Assembly: GCF_026210795.1 (NCBI RefSeq)
Contig: NC_089440.1
Span: forward strand, 3,100,001 to 3,164,000
Length of the DNA: 64,000 bases
From: Rhizophagus irregularis
Taxonomy: Eukaryota > Glomeromycota > Glomeromycetes > Glomerales > Glomeraceae
Reading direction: 5' to 3'
Part shown: positions 50,991 to 61,659 of the stretch, piece after piece
How the letters are laid out: every line of letters begins with the position of its first letter
How positions within the stretch are numbered: position 1 is the stretch's first letter
Position numbers and translations under genes: made by a program
The notes under the pieces: model-generated
What the model was told of the DNA's origin: nothing
Seen by the model: the letters and a program-made list of their open reading frames with translations, nothing else
Databases searched by the model: none

Positions 50991-51490
50991 GACATTAAAT
51001 TAATTAAAGAATCAATTTTATAATTCTTTTTCTTTAAAAAAAAATTGTAGGAATCCAAATTATTAAATTAAATAAAAATAACTATAATAACTATAATATT
51101 AAAATATACTTTGGAAAGAAATGCATTGAATATTAACTTTATATAATATACAGTACAGTTCAATAAAGACTACTATAGAATAAATATGATATTATATTTC
51201 TGAAAATCTCATCGTAATAATCATATTAGACATAATAGATACTCATTAAACTTGAGTTAAATTAATAATACAATCCGAACATTCATTAGAATTAAAAGGT
51301 ATTAACTTGTTCTTTAATATGTACTATATTTTATTTAATTCAATTAAATTTAAATAAAAAAATAAATAAGAAATTTATAATAATAAATTCACTTGTTTGT
51401 ATTTCATAATATCATATATCTCATTCTTGTAGATTTGGTAAATTTTTGAAAATTGAGTAGTTGACTTGTTATAAATTGTTATAAAGAGGT
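50991..51490 (-). pseudogene. 3' remnant of a third Cys-repeat kinase
   Basis: 51005-51290 resembles the 3' flanks of kinases B and C. 51290-51310 matches the last exon (CAAGTTAATACC), with a frameshift. 51420-51480 matches the exon 2 end (TTTTGAAAATTGAG). The upstream kinase domain is gone, and the Fanzor-like relic begins where it is lost. Confidence 0.75.
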
Positions 51491-51529
51491 AGATTATTAT
51501 TTGAGGCTAAACAAAATCGTTAAATTAAG

Positions 51530-52640
51530 TGATGATGAACTCAAGATCGTGTATATCCTAAAAAGATGAACGAGAAAAGTTACGCAAATGGATAGGCGCT
51601 TCTCGTTGGACATACAAGTGTCTCCATGGCATTACAAAAGAGAACATCAAAAGAACAAAAAAGACTTACGTAAATAATTTCTTAATGTCAATGCGTTTAA
51701 TAATACACCTGACTTAAAATGGGTATTGGAAGTCCTTATGATATTCGTAATCAGGTTATGGATGATTTAATCAAGGCGTATAGCTCAACATTTGCTTCTG
51801 GTATTAAGAGGTTTACCATGAGGTATCGCTCTAAAAAAGACAGACAGCAATCTATTACTATAGAATCAAAGCATTGAGGTCTAAAAAAATGAGTACTCTT
51901 TTCTGTGGAAGGTAAAATCTTCTAGGCCAATTTCCCATACTCTGGGTTATGACAGTCACTTAGTAATGAATAGGTTGAGCGAATTCTATCTCTGTATTCC
52001 AAGACCGCTTGAATTACAAACCGAAAATCAAGGTCCATTCATAGTAAATGAGGAACAAAGAAGAACTAGGTTAATTTCACTTGATCCAGGTGTTAGGACT
52101 TTTATGACTTGTTACTCACCAGATGGTTATACTGCATCATGAGGTAATGGAGACATTGGAAGAATTTATCATCTATGTCATGCTTACGATAAAATACAAA
52201 GTAAGAAGGACCACTCTTCATGGTAATGAATATAAATATTTTTGGTATAAATTGAAACAATGTATGCTTCGCATTCAGAAAGAATATGAAACTTATTAGA
52301 CGATTGCATAGGAAACTTGCAAAGTGGTTATGTAGTAATCACAGGATAGTACTTCTCCCTGAATTTCAGATCCAGGTCTCCGCAGTATTCAGTCTAAACT
52401 ATCCAGAGCCATGTGCACATGGAGTCATTATCGTTTTGTCAATATTTACTTCACAAAGTAAGAGAATATCCTCACTGTAAAGTTATATTCTGAGTATTAT
52501 ACGAGTAAAACATGTGGCTCCTATGGATTAGTTAATGACAAACTAGGTGGATCAAAGACTTTTAAGTGTGAAGGTTATTCCATTTGTGATATTAACGGAG
52601 CTAGAAATATTCTCCTGAGTTTTCTTACTATAATAATTTA
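51530..52640 (+). pseudogene. decayed Fanzor/TnpB-like RNA-guided nuclease gene
   Basis: Blocks of the TnpB/OrfB family appear in order in several frames: REKLRKWIGASRWTY (about 51566), PYDIRNQVMDDLIKAYSS (about 51730), RSKKDRQQSITI ending at a TGA where family members have Trp, RuvC-I SLDPGVRTF (about 52076), a C-terminal SEYYTSKTCG with the RuvC-II Glu (about 52480), GGSKTFKC, and RuvC-III DINGARNILL (about 52590). The family consists of eukaryotic and prokaryotic RNA-guided DNA nucleases carried by transposons. Several stops (TGA at 52140-52142 and others), at least three frameshifts and a damaged zinc finger (CGSYG for CGSCG) show it is dead. No introns are evident. The Fanzor label rests on motif order and a eukaryotic context; subfamily not determined. 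Confidence 0.8.
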
Positions 52641-52652
52641 ATATAAAAAAGT

Positions 52653-52671
52653 CCTTTGCGCTTAGCGAAGG
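52653..52671 (+). other. hairpin just 3' of the Fanzor-like relic
   Basis: CCTTTGCGCTTAGCGAAGG folds as CCTT-CGC paired with GCG-AAGG around TTA, with a two-base bulge. A second small palindrome, GGAGCCTCC, follows. It is 13 nt after the end of coding similarity, where guide-RNA scaffolds or transposon right ends lie in TnpB elements. Confidence 0.55.
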
Positions 52672-53084
52672 AGCCTCCTAGAGAGTTTAAGACTTCTCTT
52701 GTAGTACTTGTATGGAAACATATAGGTTAAATACGGGTAGAACATATTACAATATGATGAAAAGTGAGAGCAAGATCAACAAATATAAAATTTTGGACGG
52801 TTGAAACAAAATTATCAGGTAATTTTATAGCTAATCTTTTTTTTGTACACTGTACACCACTATCATTGGTAGTGGTTTACTTAAATAGAAAAGGATCTGA
52901 AGAACAATCATTTTCCCATTTTTGTGCTTTTCCTTATCCACGGTTATTAAGTTAACCCTTAAGGTGTTTCCAGAAAATTTTTTACTACAACATAAGCCAG
53001 AAAGTCCTATTAAAGTCAGGACTATTTAAAAAAAGAGAGCAGTTTAGCACCGTTGACCTCCTTAGAGATTCAAAAATTTGTATG

Positions 53085-53700
53085 GGATTGCCAATACATG
53101 GAACGGAAAACACTGTAACTTTAAATTGCATCCTTAAAGGGAGGCCTTCTACTAGTGTTTGGAATCGGATATATTCGAATATACTCGAGTATTCATTTAA
53201 ATTTATAAAGTGTATTTGAATAATATTCGAATAAGTTAAATTTCCTTTTATAGTAATGATTTACATAATTTTTAGCCTGAATTATGATTTTAACTCAGTT
53301 AAATTTAAGGATTTAATGCCCAATTAGAATTTTAACTATACTATATCTGGTTAAATGAATACTCAAATAACCACTATGCTTATTCGAATACTCGAATATA
53401 CTCGAGTTATTCGAATAACTGTTACATGATTCCAAACACTACCTTCTACACATATGTTCTCCGTTAAAATCAACAAATAAGAAACAGTGGCCATGTTCAA
53501 GGATATAATTAGAGATAAACACCCAAGAGCCTTTGGAAACGTTGATGTCACCAGTTTAAAACTGTGAGAAATACCTATCCCATGTGATAAAGAAGTCGAG
53601 TTCCAGAATCTTACTCTTCAAGAAAATGATGAATTACTTGCATTAAGGGTTATAGGAGATTACTGGAATGAAGAAACTCATATTCACGTAATTGTTTCAT
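53085..53700 (+). pseudogene. Crinkler-type N-terminal domain, split by a MITE
   Basis: The first part, ending VTLNCILKGRPS, and the part after the transposon, including VTSLKL and LTLQENDELLALRVIGDYW, match the ubiquitin-like header of Crinkler (CRN) proteins known from oomycetes and expanded in Rhizophagus. It ends HIHVIVS at a GTAAGT donor (53701), as expected for the first exon. A 289-bp MITE separates the halves, and two stops (TAA and TGA) occur after it. No downstream CRN effector domain was found in the next kilobase. Confidence 0.75.
53153..53441. mobile_element. hAT-like MITE with 8-bp target duplication
   Basis: Ends TAGTGTTTGGAATC and GATTCCAAACACTA are perfect inverted repeats. 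CCTTCTAC flanks both sides (53145-53152, 53442-53449). The interior has ATTCGAATATACTCGAG repeats in both orientations. It is inserted in the Crinkler coding region. Confidence 0.92.
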
Positions 53701-53701
53701 G

Positions 53702-54254
53702 TAAGTGATAAATGTAATGCCAGTTATTAGTTATTAATAATCACTGTGCATCTTGTTTTAACTATTTTTACGCCATAATTTATGCAGGCGGCTTTAGATC
53801 CAGTGGCAAGATTATTCTCTATATATATCTCAACTGCCTTGTACCTATGGACATTGAGAAAATTTTATTATTCTCTTATTTAATTAATCATTCAAAATAA
53901 TGTATTATATTAATATAATTATTTAATATTCTTTAACCTAAATTAATTTTATTAACTAGATTCATTCTTTTCTACGCTTGTAAATTTATATAAATTTGTG
54001 ATTGTGCACAAAAAAATACTTTATCAAATTTACACAACATCTATTTGTACTATATAATTATATAATTTTAATTTTTAAATCTCTGCAGATTTTTAGCAAA
54101 TTTCATTATACTTGAACCACTAAATACTAAAAAAAGTGAATAGTAGAAGGAAAAACTACTAACCTATTTGAAACCAATCCTATAAAATAATATTTTTTAA
54201 ATAAATGATTATAATCATTTATGAAATCAGAACTTGATGTGCTTTATTTAAATA
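53702..54254. other. intergenic
   Basis: Follows the Crinkler exon donor; no second exon recognised. AT-rich. Confidence 0.35.
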
Positions 54255-55024
54255 CTATTCCATTTTGAGAATTTTTTTTGCATTATTAATTGTATTAAAT
54301 TGGAAATTCCAGTCATCTTTATCAGGATAATAATAAAGTTTAAGAACTTGAGTGCGAAACTCAGATTTTAATTCATTGGTACATTTAACTACTGGATCTA
54401 AAGCTCGCTCTTTATTAATATCATTATCAATTATTGAATTTTTATCATGTTGTTTCACAATTATCATTCATTTTTCTTACATCTATCGATCCTTTTAGCA
54501 TTTCGTATTCAATTCTAAATAAGTGGAATAAAAAGAGGCACATGTTAGTAAGCAATTCATAAATTATAACCAAAAATGTTTACACTCAATCTAAGATAGA
54601 AGTAGACCATCACAGCAATCCAGCAACTAAGTATCTAACAGACAGGTTGTTTGACTGTTTAAAAAAGGTTTAAAAAAGGTACATAACTGGTTCCTCCTTC
54701 AGAACTGGCAGATTTTAAACAGGAAATTTCAAAAAACTTGAAAGTAAAGAAGCACCCTTTTGCAGATTGTACTGTACAATACTTTCTCAACTCAATAACC
54801 TTGATACTTACATTCTAATCCTTAAGAATAATGGCTGCTTTACTGTGTAAATTAGGGTGATAAGATTTTGCATTATTCATTTTTATAAGATCTTCTTTAA
54901 TTTTATAAAGAACATCTCCTAGGTTTTTGAAATCATATTTACTTCTATAAAATTTACACACTTCATTACAGCTCCAGTTTTCAGTTAGCGTCACTAAAAA
55001 AAATCCATTATCTAGTAATGACAC
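54255..55024 (-). CDS. two small open frames, hypothetical
   Basis: 55024-54815 encodes 69 aa (begins MSLLDNGFF) with a TAG shortly before a GTAAGT donor-like site. 54467-54255 encodes 70 aa (begins MIIVKQHDK) on the same strand. They might be exons of one small gene, but no junction joins them without crossing the stop. No family recognised. Confidence 0.25.
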
Positions 55025-55063
55025 GTAACTTTTGAAAGGGGTTTAATAAAAAGTGTTTAAATA

Positions 55064-55208
55064 AAAAACAGCTCTAGGAAAAGTTTGATTCTGAAAAATA
55101 AAAAACAGCTCTAGAAAAAGTTGATTCTGAAAAATACAAAACAGCTCTAGGAAAAGTTTGATTCTGAAAAATAAAAAACGGCTCTAGGAAAAGTTTGATT
55201 CTGAAAAA
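55064..55208 (+). repeat. four tandem copies of a 36-44 bp unit
   Basis: The unit is ACAGCTCTAGGAAAAGTTTG followed by ATTCTGAAAAATAAAAA. Copies differ by one to three bases. It lies just upstream of the small hypothetical frame at 55024. Confidence 0.9.
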
Positions 55209-55439
55209 AAAAATTTAAAACAAATCGAATATATATTTCCTTACTGAATACAATGCAATCAATAAAGTTTGCGAAGTATATACCTGATTTTATATCATGT
55301 TTTTAAAACTTGAACAATCTCAAATTTATTTAGTATTGTAAAAATAATGATTAATATTCCAAATGATGTCATTTAATTTTTGAAATTTTTAATTCCTCTT
55401 ATCATCTGACTTTTTAAAAAATTTGTGTAACTTTACATA

Positions 55440-55631
55440 GGATCATCTTGCCACATCACCTGTCACAATATAAATAATACTTTAAATGTGATAGTACAGG
55501 TGATATATAATGCAGTGACAAATAGAGATCAGGCCAGTAAAAAAAAACTAAGTCCCTTAGAAACATAATAAAAAACATAAACAGATCAACATGATGATGT
55601 GACAAAAACATTACAGGGGTGGTGTAGTAAG
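55440..55631. mobile_element. MITE with ATCATCTT ends
   Basis: The left end GGATCATCTTGCCACA and the complement of the right end, GGAATCATCTTACTACA, are imperfect inverted repeats. The interior has the GTGACAAATAGAG motif shared with the elements at 27.5 and 37.5 kb. A TA target is possible but not certain. Confidence 0.55.
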
Positions 55632-56046
55632 ATGATTCCTTTAGGATCCTTTACATATAACTATATTGCTTAATTAGGAATATACAGTATATAATATCAT
55701 TGTAACATCATCTTATTTTAAATTTAGCATCACCCCAAGATTTTTCACCCCACGTGACCTGCATAAAATGTTACTTGCGTCACATCCTACTGTTTTCATT
55801 TTTTCATGGGGACTTTAGAAAATTTTTAATAGTGAAAAAAATTATTTTCACGTCCCTTAAACATCACTAGAATTTTACTTAGAAATCTTAGGGTGTAATG
55901 CTGGCCATTTCGTAATATTTTTTCAGGGAAGTCATACTGTATATACTGCATATTAATGTGTAATTGTGCAATTTTTTGTTTGTCATATTTAGCTAAGAAA
56001 CCTACTATTGTGTATATTAGTATATTGCAATTATTGCATATATATG

Positions 56047-57016
56047 TTAATGTTCCGGGCTAAACTATTTTACAATTGGCGAAATGTTTCGTCTTTTAGG
56101 GTAAACTTCTGAAATTATGCCCAAACTTCCGTAACATGCCCAAACCTCCGTAATTTCTGAAACATTTATTTTTAAATTACTTATATCCAGAATTTCCGAA
56201 ACTTATTTATTGTGATTAAATGTAAAATAAAAAATAAAGTAAATTGAAGTTTAAAATTTATTGTTTGTTTATTGAATTCTTTGTTATTATTAGCAAACAA
56301 ACTTTACATATCATCAATTATTTTATCAGCTTCTATATCAGGGTCCCATTCTATACTACTTTCATTTTCTGATATAACTATATCTTGTATATTTTCCTTC
56401 TCCTATATTGTCGCTATCTTCAATAATTTTGTCCAAATCTGCATTTGCGTCCAAATTTAACTCTCTGCTAATCATCAAATCATTCTCCTCATCAAATATT
56501 CTTGCTTCTATATCATCACTTTCATAATCATCATCAATAACTTCAATTAGATTGTCACCTGGATTCAAACTAAAATATTACGAATTTCCTCATTTGTTTT
56601 TCTTATACTATAATATGACAATTCTTGTTTTGCATGTGCATACAAGTGGCCTCATAGTGACTGTCTGATTCTTGTTCACCCTGTTTAGCGTAAGTTCTCC
56701 ATACAAGTGACTTAGACCTACCACCTAAATTTTTCATTTTTTAATTTCTTCACGTTATAGTAAATCATCATCTGGCAAAAACTCTTGATATTCTAGTTTG
56801 CATCAAAATTTAAAGCTGCGGTTTCCGCAGTTTCTGCATGTTAGATAGGATGATCATTTTCCTTTTTTAGGTTTCAGAGGTTATGGAAGTTATGGAAGTT
56901 TCATCACATTTCAGAAGTTTTGGCAGTTTTGGATTTTTAACCAATGGTGAAACTAGTTTCGTCAAGTTTCGGAGGTTTCGCCTGCAAATAGGTTTTGGTT
57001 TCGTCCAGAACATTAA
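56047..57016. mobile_element. 970-bp inverted-repeat element with coding remnant
   Basis: Ends TTAATGTTCCGGGCTAAAC and complement TTAATGTTCTGGACGAAAC form imperfect inverted repeats, flanked by TATATG on both sides. Subterminal repeats of AAACTTCCGTAA and TTTCAGAAGTTT are in opposite orientation, as in hAT elements. On the minus strand (about 56740-56340) a remnant reads MKNLGGRSKSLVWRTYAKQG and later an acidic segment (YESDDIEARIFDEEND), perhaps the start of a transposase. The catalytic core is missing. Confidence 0.6.
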
Positions 57017-57202
57017 TATATGTACTACAATAATCAATAAGTAATATGAATAATAGTATATCTGTATAATACAACTATAAATAATATTAATATTTATGAA
57101 ATGGACCTTATTTTAGAGGTAACTTAATATGATTTTAGTTAAATATTCATAAAACATACAATATACCCAATAGAGGGTAAGATAAAAGACCTATAGCTTG
57201 CA

Positions 57203-57608
57203 ATGTTCAGTTTAACAAATGTAAAGGTAATTAAAAATTATGACTTTATTTAATTATGATTTATTTTATTAATTTTTTTATATATTTGCTAATACACAGG
57301 TTAAAAAATCGAATGTTATAAAATCAACTGTAAAATGTAGATGTGCAAATTCTAACAAGAAAATCAAAACAATTGTCACAATTTCTGATTTTGATGATAA
57401 TTGTGATGATAATAACAATAAAGAAAATTTAAACTTAAATTTCAATGAACTTGAATATCAAGAAAGAGAACTAGTTTTAAAAAAATGTGAACTTTTATTA
57501 AGAGAACGTGAAGCAAAAGTTCATGTAATGGAACTGTCTAACTTTGAGAAGGAGCAGAAGTTAAAGTTACATGTTACAAGTATTGTTAATACGATGAAAG
57601 TAAAATAA
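57203..57608 (+). CDS. small coiled-coil protein, two exons, unknown function
   Basis: Exon 57203..57226 (MFSLTNVK) and exon 57300..57608 join in phase 0 across a 73-nt GTAATT...ACACAG intron, giving 110 aa. The middle has an Asp/Asn-rich stretch (DFDDNCDDNNN). The C-terminal half, with LEYQERELVLKK and LLLRERE, is a strong coiled-coil candidate. No metal-binding or catalytic motif is evident; a CRC is at about residue 20. It lies between transposons and might be an ORF from one of them. No lesions were seen. Confidence 0.5.
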
Positions 57609-57779
57609 CCTAGTATAAAATTTTATAGTTACAACCTGTATAAATTTTTGGTAATGATGATCACACTTTATAGTTATTATAATATATGATAGAATAAAGT
57701 TTTGGTAATAATGCAAGTGCAATTTACATTAACAACTTAGTATAGATTTGGTAACGACCATATCAAATGAATTTTATTA

Positions 57780-58430
57780 ATAATTCATGACCAGTTTATT
57801 TCTAATTGTTCAGATTTTTGATCGGGTTTTAGTTGAATAATATTAGGCCTATTCAATTCTGATCATTTGGGATTTTGATCAGATTTTGAATTAATAATTA
57901 TTGGCTGATAGAATTGCGTGACCTGATCAATGATCTGAACTTTCTGAAAAACAAAATTGTGATATCATTTTGATCACTTTTTTAACATGTCTGGTGTCTA
58001 ATGAAGTTTTAATATGTACCCTCAAAAAGTTTAATATACTTTTATGATATAACTTATTTGTCATTTTTAAAAAAGAAAAATATTTTATTATACAAAAAAT
58101 AAGGTAACCAAGGTTTAACCATTCAATAAACCAATTAAAGTACTCAATTTTGATTTTAATCACATAATAGGATTGGTTAATAGATTTTTGATCAAAAAAT
58201 CTGAATAATCAGACCTATTGGTTAAAAAAATTGTATAACTCGATCAGTATTCTGATTTTTATAAAAAAAAAGTAGTTTTTTTTTATCACTTTTTTAAAAA
58301 TAACAAACGTGACAAAAACAAATGGACTGATTGGTTAAAGTTGAAATTTATCACGATTAGTACTGAATTGGTCATATTTTAGGATTGGTTACCAGATTTT
58401 TGATCAAAAACATAACAATCAGAAATGAAC
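57780..58430. repeat. dispersed GATCAAAAATCTG-type repeats
   Basis: AGATTTTTGATCAAAAA and TTCTGATC/GATCAGA words recur in both orientations at about 57810, 57870, 58180, 58230 and 58395, suggesting one or more nested palindromic elements. Boundaries not resolved. Confidence 0.5.
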
Positions 58431-58695
58431 GTTCAAAGTATAGAACTTACTTTAGATGAACTAGTAGAAATGTTTGTTTAGGCAGAAAAAGAAACAGAAA
58501 CTGATTTTATAACCGTCTTTAAAGATTGAATATTAGATCAGATACTAACTCGATCCAGAGTAGTGATCAACTGATCATTGATCATTTGATCGTGTATTTT
58601 TCTTGCAAATAAATTTTTACATCAATATTCTAAAACGTAAAGCATTTTTTATCTGAGCCAAATAAAACTATTACACCTGTTTATCTTCTACTATA

Positions 58696-58911
58696 CTTGT
58701 AGCCAAAACCTTTTCACGTGATTTTTGGCCACATCTTTAAATCAAAATTAAGTTAAAAAATGATAAAAATTAATCTCTACATTCAGCCAAAACTATAATA
58801 TAAGTCTTTGAAGTTTCAGATGGATTTCTGGATAGTTTTTAATAATTTATTATAATTAAATTACTGAAAGGCTGAAACCTTGTCCAGCTTTATGAAGGTT
58901 TTGGCTACATG
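58696..58911. mobile_element. 216-bp MITE with TGTAGCCAAAACCTT ends
   Basis: TGTAGCCAAAACCTT at the left and AAGGTTTTGGCTACA at the right are exact inverted repeats. TA lies on both sides (58694-58695, 58912-58913), fitting a Tc1/mariner-type target. Confidence 0.8.
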
Positions 58912-61659
58912 TATACCCTCTACTATAACTGGAAATGAGAGTCATGTTAGCGGGAAAATTAAAAATATGACACAGTTTGCCCAATCAAGCCTATAAAATT
59001 TTTGCAGAAACAAAAAAACTTAGGACTTAATGAGTGCTATAAAAATCTTAGAAAATAAGAGGTTAATGAACTGGACTTTATTAGCTTGACCATGGAAAAG
59101 AAATTGAAATTAGGACTGGCAAAAAGGCTAGTAAAATTCACTAAGAATATTAAGGAAAAAAGGCCAAGATCATTCTCTTTTTACAAGACTAAAAAAGACT
59201 TGAATGAGATGTAGTACAAGTATGAGATAGATGATGATCAAATAGCAGACATATTACAATTTGCACAAAGCAAGTTTATTTTTACTATTTATTAACTTGA
59301 TTTATGTATAACTAATGTGTGATAGTATTATTATTGCTTTGAAAAGAAAATTACAGTATCGGTGATAAAGATGAAACTTTGCTACACTGTTTAAGGATAT
59401 CATATGATCTAGGTTATAAAATATGAGGATGTTGACAAGGCGATTCATTGTGAAAATATATTTAATATATTTGGTAATGAATTCGTATTATCAGAAATCT
59501 TACAAGAAAAAAATCCACAATTCAAAGTTGTTGGTAAGAAAAATTTGAGTTGTGTGAATTACGCAATCAAAGCTTAATTTACATCACGGAGAAAAAACAA
59601 CATTAATTTATTACCATCAAATTTGCTCAAAATATTTTACTTTAGTGTTGTTGTTTAAGTTTAAATCACATTCCACTAACTGATTTTCATCTACAAAATT
59701 TATATAATAATAAGAAAAAAATGAAATGCAGATGATGCTTTCAGTAAAGAATATGAATATCTTTTTGGGATCATAATTACAATTATGGAATGGTATTTCT
59801 CAGACATAATTTTTTGCATGAATAGAAATCCATTAAATATCTGATTTGTTGATCTGATTTGAAAGAAGGTTCAGAGAACAAAAAGGAGTTGCGTAAAAAA
59901 TGTGAAGTGATGGAGGTTATTTTTGAATTATTGAGGATGTTAAGACAAGGATATAAAAAAGAATAATCATAAATAATAAGTCCCAATTCTTGTAATTTAA
60001 TTTTTTTATCTCTATATTAGAAAAAACCTGCCGTGCTGCGCCAGGGATAAAACTTGCCCATCAAGTCAAGAAAAGTAACAATGATATATGATATATTTTA
60101 GAATAGGTTTAGTCATATGTGCCAATTTTTGGAATTAGTCTAAATTAAGATTTTTATAAAAATTTAATATTTTAGTAAGATTAACATTACACAAATCTAA
60201 ATTAAATATGTGTTACATATTTACGTAACTCAGATTTAATAAAAATTTTTTTAATCAATATTCAAAAATAACGGTAATAACCACTTTTTTTTCCCCATCA
60301 CTCCCATCACTTTTCCATCATTTTTCTATTCACTTTTATTAAATATGACAAAAAAGTTTATAAGCAAATATAGCAGTTATTTTTAAGTGGTAAGTAAAAG
60401 AAAAAACTTAATATTTTATATACATAGATAAGACATATTTTTTCATAATTTTTAGCTTTAATTTATTGTTTTTTCTTTGTAAAAAATACATGCAAATAAA
60501 AAATAATTATGATGTAAAATAGTTGTAAAATGAATAATAAGATATTCTTTTTTTTCAAAATAACTAATTATATATTTGTTTTTTATCTTTAAAATTATTT
60601 TATTAGATTTATTCTACTAAAATCCTTAAATGGCAAATAAAATCTTTTAAATAAAGTAAAAGAATTTGGGATTCTCTTATGAAAGCATTTTTTGGTAAGA
60701 AATAAAATTTTCAGATCGGACTTTATGCAGGTGACAAAATCGTGCATTATTATTCCTGGAGATATGCTAACGTCATCATTTTACATTCATTTGAAAGCTG
60801 AGAATTTGCTCTATCGTAAGAATCAAAGATCAGGAAAATTGGATCACTGGATGAGGCGTAATTAACGATCAAAGTCAAATCAAATTTAAAAATTAAAAAT
60901 AAATATATTAGACGTAATTATTCACAATCCAGTGATTCAATTCATTCGATTTTAGGCTTATTAGATAGACCTCAACTTTCTCTTTCAAATGAATATAATT
61001 TCATTCGTGTAGCTTGCATCTACAGGTATTTAATAAATTTTTTTATATCAGATTTTATCAAACTTATAAAATTTTATATTAATAATATAATTGATGATTC
61101 CTAAACATCTACATATATTAAACGAATTATTTTAAATTTATTTTAAAGATAAAAGTTAGCATCACCTTAGGGAGCAAAGATCATTCAAATTGAATCACTA
61201 TATGTGAAGTAATTAATAATCAAATTTAGATAAAATTCAATAATATACTGAACGTGAATACTGAACAACTAGTGATTCAATTCACTTGATTTTAGATTCA
61301 TTAGATAGATCTCGATTTTCTCTTTCAAATGAATGTAAATATATTTGTATAGCTTATTTCTACGAAGAATTATCAATGATTTTGTCATGAGAGTTATATT
61401 TGATCTTTTAAATTTTAATGATATCTTATATTAAAAAAAAATTAAAAATTATATAATTAATTAGTTTTTTTTGCATTATCTGGTATAAATTTATTATTCT
61501 TATATAAATAATAATTTATATTTGCTTTAATAAAATTATTTTTGTGTAAAAAATTAGATTCCAAGGATCGGCCCATATGTATTTTAATAATAATATTTAC
61601 AGTATGATGATAACAGATAAGGTTAGAAGAAAATAATCTAATAAATTTATATAATTTAC
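58912..61659. other. intergenic with eroded coding traces
   Basis: 59093-59215 has a short frame (MEKKLKLGLAKRLVKF) ending at TAG, with protein-like sequence continuing to 59270; no family recognised. The remainder is AT-rich, apart from the duplication at 60815-61362. Confidence 0.35.
60815..61362 (+). repeat. direct duplication, about 205 bp x 2
   Basis: About 60815-61025 and 61160-61362 share blocks such as AGTGATTCAATTCA followed by GATTTTAG and TTAGATAGAYCTCRA, then TCTCTTTCAAATGAAT. Separated by about 135 bp. Confidence 0.75.
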
